A stretch of DNA of 20,221 nucleotides from CAYRFE01 sp964423645 [NCBI: uncultured bacterium]. GTDB taxonomy: Bacteria > Macinerneyibacteriota > Macinerneyibacteria > Macinerneyibacteriales. Shown one piece after another: positions 8,298 to 15,835 of this stretch. The position numbers were made by a program, and so were the translations under genes. Numbering within the stretch: the stretch's first letter is position 1; each line of letters begins with the position of its first letter. The notes under the pieces are model-generated. The model saw nothing but the letters and a program-made list of their open reading frames with translations. It ran no database searches and was not told the DNA's origin. The stretch lies in assembly GCA_964423645.1 (NCBI GenBank), contig CAYRFE010000033.1, positions 12,402 to 32,622 of the forward strand, in the 5' to 3' direction.

Positions 8298-9170
8298 TCA
8301 CCTGAATTTACGTTCTCTGCTTTTAAAAAACTTCATCAGTATCGGATAATAGTCGGCATCTGTTTTGACGGTCAAAAGGTCGGAATCCGCTCTTCTGAAC
8401 ATGGTTGATATGCTTTCTTGATGACGAGAAAAATTAACGGAATAACGTTTGAATGCAGCCCCGGTAGACGCCAATATCATATCGCCCGTTTCAGGATCCT
8501 CAAACGGTACCACGCCGGCTTTCATAAATTCGATCTCCAACGGATCAAGCAATTGTATCCCGACAACATCGTGCTTACGCGCTAAAGAGCGTAATTCATG
8601 GGTGCAGGGCTCGATATAAAAATCAGAGATAACAAAAATAATTGAGGATCGCTTTAAAAATGAATCGACCTCACGGAAAGCTTTTTTCAGATCTGTCTTA
8701 GGACGTGTCCCTTGATAACCTAAAATTTCACTCACGATTCGCAAGGAATGACTTTTTCCTTTGTTCGGTGGAATAAAACGCTCCACACCGTCGGAAAATA
8801 ACATCAATGCGGTCTTGTCATTATTTTGTAATGCCGAGAAAGTAATGATCGCCGCTATTTCACCTGCAATATCTCGTTTGTGTGCTGCGGCGCCGAATAA
8901 TGTTGACGCTGAAACATCATATAAAATTACCAAATTCAATTCGCGTGTCTCTTGGAAAACCTTTACAAAGGGGCTGTTATGTCGCGCCGATACCTTCCAA
9001 TCGATCAGGCGACTGTCATCACCATATTGATATTGACGCACCTCTGAGAACTCAATGCCCTGCCCTTTGAATGCGGAGTGATATTCCCCTCCAAAAAGTT
9101 CTTGTACGATCTTACGCGTCTTGATCTCGATACGGCGTACTTTTTTTACAAGATCGGAGACATCCTTCAT
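8298..9170 (-). CDS. DUF58 protein of the Bat operon
   Basis: A 290-residue soluble DUF58 protein, the usual partner of MoxR. The core motif runs from about residue 36 to 73, including FSEVRQYQYGDDSRLIDW and the SARHNSPFVK segment. The region from 80 on is VWA-like, with DVSAS at 85-89 keeping the first MIDAS positions, and FVISDFY later. No membrane helices are visible, unlike the second DUF58 protein at 16771-18114. The ATG at 9170 shares a base with the MoxR stop (TGATG) and has gaggtg 5 nt upstream; the TTG just before it is too close to the ribosome site. Probably works with the MoxR encoded immediately upstream. Confidence 0.88.
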   Translation of the reverse strand: MKDVSDLVKKVRRIEIKTRKIVQELFGGEYHSAFKGQGIEFSEVRQYQYGDDSRLIDWKVSARHNSPFVKVFQETRELNLVILYDVSASTLFGAAAHKRDIAGEIAAIITFSALQNNDKTALMLFSDGVERFIPPNKGKSHSLRIVSEILGYQGTRPKTDLKKAFREVDSFLKRSSIIFVISDFYIEPCTHELRSLARKHDVVGIQLLDPLEIEFMKAGVVPFEDPETGDMILASTGAAFKRYSVNFSRHQESISTMFRRADSDLLTVKTDADYYPILMKFFKSRERKFR

Positions 9171-10153
9171 CAAGGCACCTCAATATTTGCAAGTATTTCA
9201 CGAATAATATCATCGGTGGTCATGCCTTCAGCTTCAGCTTCAAATGATGCAATGATACGATGACGCAGGACATCAAATGACATTTCTTTAATGTCGTCAG
9301 GAACGACATATCCTCGTCGTTGCAAAAATGCATGCGCTTTCGCTGCTTTCAATAAATACAACGAGGCACGCGGAGAACCGCCGAAATCGATGAATTGTTT
9401 GAGTTTGTTCAATTTATAACGTTCCGGGAAACGTGTCGCAAAAACAATTCGCAATATATAATCTTTAATGCCGTCATCGACATATACTTCTTCGATTGCG
9501 GCACGCACATCATCGATCGCGGCAGGGTTCAATACTCGCGAGACAGGAATATTCGTGGTTGTACCGTATAATGATAATATTTTTTTCTCTTCTTCAATGG
9601 TGGGGTACCCTACTTTCACTTTCAGCATAAAACGATCAGTCTGGGCCTCCGGAAGCGGATATGTACCTTCTTGCTCGATAGGGTTTTGAGTGGCGAGCAC
9701 AAAGAACGGTTTGGGAAGATGATACGTCTCATTACCGAGTGTCACCTGTTTTTCCTGCATTGCTTCAAGCATCGCAGATTGCACTTTCGCCGGAGCTCGG
9801 TTTACTTCATCAGCTAATATTATATTGGCAAATACGGGGCCTTTTTTTGCGATAAAATCCCCTGATCGTGTGTCATAAATCAAACTTCCCGTAAGATCTG
9901 CCGGTAACAGATCGGGAGTAAATTGTATTCGCTTAAATGATACGTCCAACGCTTCCGCGACAGTGGTCACGGTAAGTGTTTTAGCCAATCCCGGCACACC
10001 TTCCAACAAAATGTGTCCGTTTGAGAATAACGCAATCAATATACGTTCCACCATTGTGTCCTGGGCAATGACCTTCTTCCCGATCTCTTGTTTGAGGGCA
10101 TCGACAAATGAACTTTTTTCACGTATTTTCTCATTAATCGCAGTAATATCCAT
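9170..10153 (-). CDS. MoxR-family AAA+ ATPase, first gene of the Bat operon
   Basis: A 327-residue MoxR-type AAA+ ATPase, full length for the family. Walker A is EGVPGLAKT at 51-59, Walker B is IILADE at 111-116 with the VNRAPAKVQ helix after it, sensor 1 is ATQNP with Asn157, and the arginine finger is Arg174 in EAQTDRF. All catalytic elements are present, so it should be an active hexameric ATPase. MoxR proteins act as chaperone-like remodelling factors for VWA/DUF58 clients. The longest frame starts at 10171, but its Shine-Dalgarno (aaggagg, 10161-10167) lies inside that extension and serves ATG 10153 with 7-nt spacing, so 10153 is the start. Confidence 0.92.
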   Translation of the reverse strand: MDITAINEKIREKSSFVDALKQEIGKKVIAQDTMVERILIALFSNGHILLEGVPGLAKTLTVTTVAEALDVSFKRIQFTPDLLPADLTGSLIYDTRSGDFIAKKGPVFANIILADEVNRAPAKVQSAMLEAMQEKQVTLGNETYHLPKPFFVLATQNPIEQEGTYPLPEAQTDRFMLKVKVGYPTIEEEKKILSLYGTTTNIPVSRVLNPAAIDDVRAAIEEVYVDDGIKDYILRIVFATRFPERYKLNKLKQFIDFGGSPRASLYLLKAAKAHAFLQRRGYVVPDDIKEMSFDVLRHRIIASFEAEAEGMTTDDIIREILANIEVP

Positions 10154-10160
10154 GAGTATT

Positions 10161-10167
10161 CCTCCTT
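10161..10167 (-). promoter_or_regulatory. Strong Shine-Dalgarno deciding the MoxR start
   Basis: The minus strand reads aaggagg exactly 7 nt before ATG 10153. It lies within the codons that follow the alternative ATG at 10171, which has no ribosome site of its own in view. It therefore fixes the start of the first gene of the Bat operon. Confidence 0.8.
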
Positions 10168-10183
10168 GCATTCACGCACCCGA

Positions 10184-10212
10184 AATATAGCACAGACCAC
10201 ACGATTATACAA
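10184..10212 (-). promoter_or_regulatory. Putative sigma70-type promoter of the Bat operon
   Basis: On the minus strand TTGTAT (10212-10207) and TATATT (10189-10184) are separated by exactly 17 nt, which would start transcription about 24 nt before the MoxR ATG. A TATAAT at 10209-10204 is an alternative -10 but has no good -35 at the right distance. The same TTGTAT hexamer with 17-nt spacing is seen before the FecR gene. Housekeeping-type promoter inferred from sequence only. Confidence 0.45.
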
Positions 10213-10251
10213 CACCCGAAAATAGTTTTTTGTTCCCTTTTATACATTTTT

Positions 10252-10500
10252 AGACCTTTGCAAAATTCATAATTTCCAAAGTATCTTTTCACGAGGAGTG
10301 TTTACGGGGGGGCACAAAGTTAAAAAGCGGTAATTTTGAAATGTCTTAATTTATAATCTAAATGGGTTACATTCACCGAAGCGTGCTTCGGCTTGATTAT
10401 TATACTTTTGTTATTATCAGGGGTGTGGGGTGGGCAAATAAATAAAGCTTTTTTGAGGAGATACCCCGTAGTTTGCCGCAGGGTAGTTCATTTATCGTTT
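10252..10500. repeat. Repeat-rich intergenic region with remnants shared with 15552-15677
   Basis: The gap between the Bat operon and the barrel gene (10172-10541) has no credible gene. It contains the word agacctttgcaaaa (10252-10265), also found at 15552-15565. At 10286-10314 the minus strand resembles 15586-15613 at roughly 24 of 30 aligned positions by eye. At 10376-10391 is a 7-bp perfect inverted repeat (ccgaagc and gcttcgg) around 2 nt. At 10427-10436 is the complement of tgcccacccc, again shared with 15586-15595. At about 10461-10486 is a decayed palindrome beginning acccc and ending agggt. These look like remains of small mobile repeats with no transposase. Confidence 0.6.
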
Positions 10501-10512
10501 TATTTGTGACAA

Positions 10513-10536
10513 AAAGGCACACCGAAGTGTGCCTTT
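10513..10536 (-). terminator. Rho-independent terminator after the FecR-barrel unit
   Basis: A perfect 10-bp stem (aaaggcacac and gtgtgccttt) closes on a 4-nt loop that reads ttcg on the minus strand, the stable UUCG tetraloop. The minus strand continues with a short run of T. It starts 5 nt after the stop codon of the barrel gene. This is the clearest terminator in the window. Confidence 0.88.
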
Positions 10537-10541
10537 CATAA

Positions 10542-11873
10542 TCAGAAAGAGGCTTTCAACAGTAATTTGATAAAGAGTTCATGGGTATCGTATACATCAT
10601 ATGTCTCATATAATCCCGCTGAATATTCGGTATCCAACGCTAACGTATACATCGGTGACAAACGGCAATCCGAAACGATGCCGATGCTATACCGAGTATA
10701 ATTTGCATAGATCGGGGTTTCAATAGAGTAGGCGTAATGTGTCCGAGACGTACGAAATTCCGAACGCACATCAGATGACCATTCATAACCGACGCTCATG
10801 TATGAATCATCCTTTGTATAATCATATTCACTTGCGCCAAATCCGTTGATCGCATCAAATGTCTGTATCTCACGTTTATGTGAAAGAGTCAATGAGGATG
10901 TCCCGGACCAATACGACCATTCAGCTTCGAGATCCGTCGTTGCATAATCTCTTTCCGAAAGAAGAAAACCATTCTCCTCAAATTCTTTTCGACCGATCTT
11001 TGCGATCAATTTGAGCGGATGTGTGAACATATTCAATTCAAAACCGGCTTTCCATTGTCTATAACTGGTGTCGGTATCCATGAAGACGTCAGTGTTTCGG
11101 ATCACATACGAACCGGTAAGATACGGCACATAATCAGCGGAAATACGATACCCGCTTCGTGTCGTGAAATCAATTTGATTATACGGCTTATATACATCGG
11201 TAAGCTCGTTATAATCTTTTGTTTGATAGGATAACGAAGTATATGAAAGCCACGAATCGCTATAATAATTCGCATATGCCTGCACACGATACATGGTGGA
11301 ATCAGGAAGTACCGAGGCGTCATCATATGTCGTATTCTCTGTGCCTATTCGGACAGAAAATATCCGATAATTCAACACCGCATGTGCTGAAATAGTGTCA
11401 TAATTTGAACTGATCGAGGATGTTTTCGAGAACCTGGTTGTTGAATACAAACCCGACACATTGATCGATGTGTCTCGATCGAGTCGTTTGAGTCCTTCAC
11501 CATAGAAAGAGAGTATCGTCGAGTCGTTGTCAAAATCAGTCCTGTCATCGATCACCCTGTACGACGTATAAAAACGATACGTTCCGAAAAGCGGATCAAC
11601 CATTGCCAACGACATTTTCCCGGTAATATCAAGATAATAATCATCACGGATTGCATCAGCCGACAAACCACCGAACCAATACCCGTTATTGTAGGAAAAT
11701 GTAAACCCTCCCTCACCGACTGCGGTCTGTATATATTCATATTCACCGTCAACACCTTCAACACGAACAAGTCGTGCTCCTCCTCCGGCATACGCATCAC
11801 CGGAATAACGCCATTGCGCTTCAAGAGATACGACACTGACAAGGAACAGCAACACTGCAATAAAAGTTTTCAT
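10542..11873 (-). CDS. Putative outer-membrane beta-barrel protein
   Basis: A 443-residue protein with no family that I can name. A signal peptide (MKTFIAVLLF... ending SLEA before QWRYSG) is followed by many short alternating segments rich in Tyr, Ser, Thr and Asp, for example YTSLSYQTKD, WSYWSGTSSLTLSHK and YTRYSIGIVSD. It ends LLLKASF, with the C-terminal aromatic residue recognised by the BAM machinery. This fits an outer-membrane barrel of perhaps 16-20 strands; the strand count is a guess. It overlaps the FecR gene as ATGA, with aaggtg upstream of the start, so the two are translationally coupled and probably functionally linked. Substrate or role unknown. Confidence 0.75.
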   Translation of the reverse strand: MKTFIAVLLFLVSVVSLEAQWRYSGDAYAGGGARLVRVEGVDGEYEYIQTAVGEGGFTFSYNNGYWFGGLSADAIRDDYYLDITGKMSLAMVDPLFGTYRFYTSYRVIDDRTDFDNDSTILSFYGEGLKRLDRDTSINVSGLYSTTRFSKTSSISSNYDTISAHAVLNYRIFSVRIGTENTTYDDASVLPDSTMYRVQAYANYYSDSWLSYTSLSYQTKDYNELTDVYKPYNQIDFTTRSGYRISADYVPYLTGSYVIRNTDVFMDTDTSYRQWKAGFELNMFTHPLKLIAKIGRKEFEENGFLLSERDYATTDLEAEWSYWSGTSSLTLSHKREIQTFDAINGFGASEYDYTKDDSYMSVGYEWSSDVRSEFRTSRTHYAYSIETPIYANYTRYSIGIVSDCRLSPMYTLALDTEYSAGLYETYDVYDTHELFIKLLLKASF

Positions 11874-13231
11874 CGTAAAAGCACCTTCCCTTCTCTTTCA
11901 AGGAAGAGTTTCATAGGCATAAAATATGATTTTAAATCGGCAAAACTATAGTGAATAATTGCGTCTCCTCCGTCATTTTTATAAAAATCACCGACAGTAT
12001 TCTGTAACTCCTCGGAACTGCTTTGAATTCTTGCCGAAGCAGACACAATATTTAAACGTTGCGCGTCCCTGTAGAGACGTTGATAATCATAATACTCGCG
12101 CAGCAAAGAATCATATTTGTCAATGAGCATTTTGAATGTCCGTGCAATCAATCTGTCCTCCGGTCTGATCACGTATGTCGTACCGGAAAGCTCTGAAATC
12201 ATATTATTGATCCACCAGCCGAAAGACCCGTCGGTAAGATTATGCGCTTGAACAAAATCGATCATAAAAAGGCGCAGTTTATCGGAGATCGATTGCGTCT
12301 TTCGATAAAGTTCATCTTCTTTTTTGACCATCGTATCACATTGTTTCGCTGTTTTTGAGAGTTCGGTGATCTTTTTCATTAAATTAGTTGCCGTTACCAC
12401 TCTCGCTTTCGCTTCATCATCAGTTTTTTCACTTAACGTACGGATGTCTGCCCCAAGCACATCAACCGTAGTTTTTTCCCAGATCGAAAACATGGATACT
12501 CGATTTCCTATATAGGTAAAATCAATGTTGTTGCCTTGAATCAGAAAATCATTTTCCCATCTTCCGATATCTTCCTTAATCGATTGATACGGATCGATCG
12601 TACGCTCTTTACGAGACGACGTGTCGTTATCATTCTCACCGCCGCCAAGCAAGCCGAACAGTTCAAACCCGGGGCCAGAATACGGGGCAATCGGTTTGAG
12701 CGTTCCTTCGGGAGAAAATCCGCATTCATTCCCGGCTGTCATTTCAGACTCCTCACCGCCGGGAGTTCTGAGATAAATGACACCCTCTTCGCAAATGATG
12801 TCAGTCCCCTTCGCAGGATCGGTCTGGGAACCGAGAATGGTCCCGCGAACCCCTGCCGTACCAAACCGTGTTTCAACTTCGAATTTTTCACCGACCAATT
12901 TTTGGACCTTGATCCAAATTTTACCGATGGTATGGTAGATGGTCTTCTTTTCCGGAGTAAACTCTTTTATAATGAGTTCAGTATTCTCGGAAACTTTACA
13001 AATAATCTTTTCACCGTACACCAATTCCGCATAACTTTTCGGTCCAGTTTTGATCGTATCGCCCACTACCAACGTCGCCCCTGCGGTCAAGGGCTTCCAT
13101 TCCTCACCGCGTTGCACAAGCAATGTTCCCTTTATCATCTGGACTTTCGCCAGTATCGCAGATTCTGTTTGTGCAAAACATACTGCACAGGTCATAACAA
13201 GTAGTACCGCAGTAACTACCAACCTTTTCAT
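11870..13231 (-). CDS. Exported FecR-domain protein
   Basis: A 453-residue secreted protein. A signal peptide (1-20, ending AVCFA) is followed directly by a FecR domain at about 26-175: KVQMIKGTLLVQRG at the start, GATLVVGDTIKTG, and FGTAGVRGTILGS at 123-135, the family signature. A Gly/Asp-rich linker (about 194-206) leads to a helical C-terminal half of no known family. Unlike classical FecR regulators it has no N-terminal anti-sigma segment and no inner-membrane helix after the signal peptide, and no sigma factor gene is adjacent. It is more likely a periplasmic structural or ligand-binding protein. A frame reaching 13309 exists, but ATG 13231 has ggagga 6 nt upstream and starts the signal peptide; the longer form would begin at about the predicted transcript start. 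Confidence 0.8.
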   Translation of the reverse strand: MKRLVVTAVLLVMTCAVCFAQTESAILAKVQMIKGTLLVQRGEEWKPLTAGATLVVGDTIKTGPKSYAELVYGEKIICKVSENTELIIKEFTPEKKTIYHTIGKIWIKVQKLVGEKFEVETRFGTAGVRGTILGSQTDPAKGTDIICEEGVIYLRTPGGEESEMTAGNECGFSPEGTLKPIAPYSGPGFELFGLLGGGENDNDTSSRKERTIDPYQSIKEDIGRWENDFLIQGNNIDFTYIGNRVSMFSIWEKTTVDVLGADIRTLSEKTDDEAKARVVTATNLMKKITELSKTAKQCDTMVKKEDELYRKTQSISDKLRLFMIDFVQAHNLTDGSFGWWINNMISELSGTTYVIRPEDRLIARTFKMLIDKYDSLLREYYDYQRLYRDAQRLNIVSASARIQSSSEELQNTVGDFYKNDGGDAIIHYSFADLKSYFMPMKLFLEREGKVLLR

Positions 13232-13312
13232 ACATATTCCTCCATTTTCAAATACATTTACCGCCACGAATACACATTCACACACCCACGTATTGTTTTT
13301 TAAACTCACTTA

Positions 13313-13341
13313 ATTATACTCACTGATAGCCGAAAATACAA
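13313..13341 (-). promoter_or_regulatory. Putative promoter of the FecR-barrel unit
   Basis: On the minus strand TTGTAT (13341-13336), a 17-nt spacer and a consensus TATAAT (13318-13313) predict a transcript starting near 13306, about 75 nt before ATG 13231. The -10 is perfect and the -35 weak (3 of 6). It is divergent from the kinase promoter at 13401. Confidence 0.55.
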
Positions 13342-13400
13342 GTGTAAGTTGTATTTTGATATATTTTTTTATTCTGAGAGGGTGAATGACCACATTTACA

Positions 13401-13429
13401 TTGACAAAAACTCCCTCGTATCATATCAT
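13401..13429 (+). promoter_or_regulatory. Putative sigma70 promoter of the sensor kinase gene
   Basis: A consensus TTGACA (13401-13406), a 17-nt spacer and TATCAT (13424-13429, five of six consensus) predict a start near 13436, a 20-nt leader before ATG 13456. The ribosome site is weak (a gtgag just before the ATG). Best -35 element seen in the window. Confidence 0.65.
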
Positions 13430-13455
13430 ATGAAGTACATGAAAGTGAGAACCAT

Positions 13456-15471
13456 ATGAATATATTTAAAAGTAATTTCCGTTACAGAATAACTTTTGTG
13501 CTCTTCGCCGTGAGTGCCTTAATCAGTATTTCCTTTGCACTGTACTCCTACCATTCGACAAAAACAAGGTTCTTTGAAGAATTTCGTTCTCGTTTGAAGA
13601 ACATTTCGTATTGCGGCGCGTTATCCATTGAGAAACCATTATTGAAAAATATTATTGAAAAAATGAATTCTATTCCGAAAGTTACTGTTGACAGTATAGA
13701 AAATTCCGCAGAGTATGGAGCTTTATCGGAACAAGTCAACGCGATACGGGAGATGGATCCTTCACTTATTCGTTATGTCTATATCATGGTTTCGACATCA
13801 TCCCCTTCCCAGGCACGCTTTATAATTGATGCCGATACTCTTGATGCATTGGATAAATTAAAAAAAGGTGTCATTATCGATGACAAGGTCGATCATATAA
13901 ATGCGATATATGACATGAAAGATTTTCCCGACATGATGCTTGCGGTCAATAAACATTTGAACCTCACCGAGTCAAAGATTTCATATGATGAAGATTATAA
14001 ATTGTGGTCTATCAGCGGTTTCGCGCCGATATTTGTGGACAACACGATCATTGCGACTCTCGGTGTTGATATATCCTCAACATCTCTTAACGATTACTTC
14101 ATGCATCTGAGATTCTATTATGCGATTTCGATTGTACTTATTTTGATTTTAACATTCATACTCGCATCATATCTCGGGAAAACAATCGCTTCACCGATCA
14201 TCACGCTTGACAATGCCATGACACAATTTTCACAAAAAAATTTTTATGTGCGGGTTGAACCGACCACTACCGATGAAGTAGGCGCTCTCTTCAACAGCTT
14301 TAATAATCTCGCTCATACCATTCAGGAGTATAGTGCCGAGTTATTGAAAAACTCCTCTGAAATTGCTTCATCCCATGAGACCATCACCCTTCTTGAAACA
14401 CGCCTATCTCATATCATCAACGCAATGCCTTCGGCAATAATCGCATTCGATCAAAACATGCAGATCACACACTGGAACAAATCGTCGGAGCAAATGTTCG
14501 GAATTTTTGACTATGATGCACGTGAAAAAGAATTATTATCTCTTTTGCCCTTTCTGAAACCGTTCAATGAAGACATTATCGACTGTATCAAAACCCAAAG
14601 TAAAGTAGAGATAGGGACGATAAAAGTAATGGGGAAATATGTACGTATGTATGCCGCACATTTTTATCCGTATTCATTTTCAAACCAAGCGGGGATTGTG
14701 CTTCGACTTGACGACATTACCGCAACCCAACGAAAAGAACGACAAGAACACTTCATACGGAATATGGATTTGATATCCCACCTTGCCGGAGGATTAACTG
14801 AGGATTTCAATTCGATTATCGGCGGTTTTTCGTCGATGATAAAACTCTTAAAACATAAACATATCCACAAAACCGAACCCTCAGAGACAGATATAACCGC
14901 CGTCCTGAAAGAGATCGAAACTGCAGGCTCGAGGGCAGAAATCATGAGCGGTTATTTGGCATTATTTTCACAACAACACAAAATTGATGAGAACAAAGAG
15001 AATATATCCGATTTGCTTGGAGAGATCGCCAATGAATTCGCAGCTGCAGAAGAGGACATTCTCGTTTCATTTGTCCCTTCTTTACATCCGGCGTTCATTA
15101 ACGGCGACAAAGCTCTTCTGAAAAAAGCATTGATGAATATTTGCGAAAACTCGGCATTTGCTGTCAAAAAAGCCGGGCATACTTCAAATTCAGTGATGAT
15201 CTCACTTGAAAAGGGTTACAAAGATGAGAACACTTCGTCAGAAATGTGGTGCGTGAGCATTTCAGATAACGGTATCGGTATGGACGAAACCGTTTTAAAA
15301 AAGGTACTGACTCCTTTTTTCAGCACCGACAGACAGCGAACCGGCCTCGGACTTCCTATAGCATCGGCAATCATTCAACTCCATAAAGGGTATATCGATA
15401 TTTCTTCCGAACCGGACAAAGGAACCGTTGTCCAAGTATACCTTCCGGAAGTCGGCACGACCACCCTGTGA
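13456..15471 (+). CDS. Membrane PAS sensor kinase-like protein lacking the phospho-acceptor histidine
   Basis: A 671-residue sensor. In order: membrane helix 12-30; extracytoplasmic region 31-220 ending in a Cache-like WSISGFAPIF...LGVDIS pattern; second helix about 221-241; HAMP region 242-293; PAS domain about 313-430 (INAMPSAIIAFDQ). The dimerisation region is LAGGLTEDFNSIIGG; relatives read HDFNN there, so Glu449 occupies the place of the phosphorylated His. His442 lies seven residues earlier and is not the canonical site. The ATPase domain looks intact: N-box Asn561/Asn565, D-box DNGIGM from Asp604, F-box PFFST, G2-box TGLGL at 629-633. No response regulator is encoded in the window. It could be an ATP-binding pseudokinase or an allosteric partner of another kinase. 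Confidence 0.85.
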   Translation: MNIFKSNFRYRITFVLFAVSALISISFALYSYHSTKTRFFEEFRSRLKNISYCGALSIEKPLLKNIIEKMNSIPKVTVDSIENSAEYGALSEQVNAIREMDPSLIRYVYIMVSTSSPSQARFIIDADTLDALDKLKKGVIIDDKVDHINAIYDMKDFPDMMLAVNKHLNLTESKISYDEDYKLWSISGFAPIFVDNTIIATLGVDISSTSLNDYFMHLRFYYAISIVLILILTFILASYLGKTIASPIITLDNAMTQFSQKNFYVRVEPTTTDEVGALFNSFNNLAHTIQEYSAELLKNSSEIASSHETITLLETRLSHIINAMPSAIIAFDQNMQITHWNKSSEQMFGIFDYDAREKELLSLLPFLKPFNEDIIDCIKTQSKVEIGTIKVMGKYVRMYAAHFYPYSFSNQAGIVLRLDDITATQRKERQEHFIRNMDLISHLAGGLTEDFNSIIGGFSSMIKLLKHKHIHKTEPSETDITAVLKEIETAGSRAEIMSGYLALFSQQHKIDENKENISDLLGEIANEFAAAEEDILVSFVPSLHPAFINGDKALLKKALMNICENSAFAVKKAGHTSNSVMISLEKGYKDENTSSEMWCVSISDNGIGMDETVLKKVLTPFFSTDRQRTGLGLPIASAIIQLHKGYIDISSEPDKGTVVQVYLPEVGTTTL

Positions 15472-15835
15472 GGACTTGACCGCATCATACTGAAAAAGAT
15501 ATACAATCAAAAGCTTGTGATTGTACCGTTATACTCAATATATACCCATAAAGACCTTTGCAAAACTATCATATTTTTGAATGTGTGCCCACCCCAAACC
15601 ACTCCCGTGAAAATCGTGAGGCGGGCATTTTCGGTTACAGACACGGCATGCCGTGTCTCTACACCGTCCCCACACCCTTCAGAAAAGTTTTGCTTGTTTT
15701 CAAAAAGAAGCTGTACCGGGGGACTTTTCCATCTCTTATTCCGACAATCTCCTTTACCGGATATCTCCTAAAAGTCCTCATTGTGAGGTTGCTATTTATC
15801 TTGATTTTTAAACAAATTTCTATTATACTATAAAC
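15472..15835 (+). repeat. Repeat-rich intergenic gap before the second MoxR operon
   Basis: No gene is supported in these 364 bases. At 15502-15525 tacaatca and tgattgta face each other around an 8-nt loop that itself contains aagctt. The word agacctttgcaaaa occurs at 15552-15565 and a C-rich segment at 15586-15613, both related to 10252-10314. A perfect 20-bp palindrome with half-site agacacggca lies at 15639-15658. The phrase ccgtccccacaccc occurs at 15664-15677, with a near copy at about 2100-2112. At 15776-15788 cctca and tgagg form a small hairpin. The two open frames of 84 and 91 codons here only cross the repeats. Confidence 0.6.
15801..15829 (+). promoter_or_regulatory. Putative promoter giving a leaderless MoxR transcript
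   Basis: TTGATT (15801-15806), a 17-nt spacer and TATACT (15824-15829) form a good sigma70-like promoter. The expected start, 7 nt after the -10, is base 15836, which is the A of the MoxR start codon. No Shine-Dalgarno is visible before this ATG, in line with a leaderless message. Confidence 0.6.

Noticed and set aside
10204-10209. TATAAT on the minus strand as main -10 of the Bat operon
   Set aside because: The position 17 nt upstream reads caaaaa, a poor -35; the TTGTAT/TATATT pair fits better, though a role as a second start site cannot be excluded.
12536-13204. Plus-strand open frame of 222 codons opposite the FecR gene
   Set aside because: The opposite strand encodes a signal peptide and a clear FecR domain; the plus frame has no recognisable domain.
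13232-13309. N-terminal extension of the FecR protein
   Set aside because: It would begin at about the predicted transcript start and would bury the signal peptide; ATG 13231 has its own strong Shine-Dalgarno.
15517-15833. Open frames of 84 and 91 codons before the second MoxR gene
   Set aside because: They cross the repeat remnants and the 20-bp palindrome, overlap each other in different frames and lack a convincing start.
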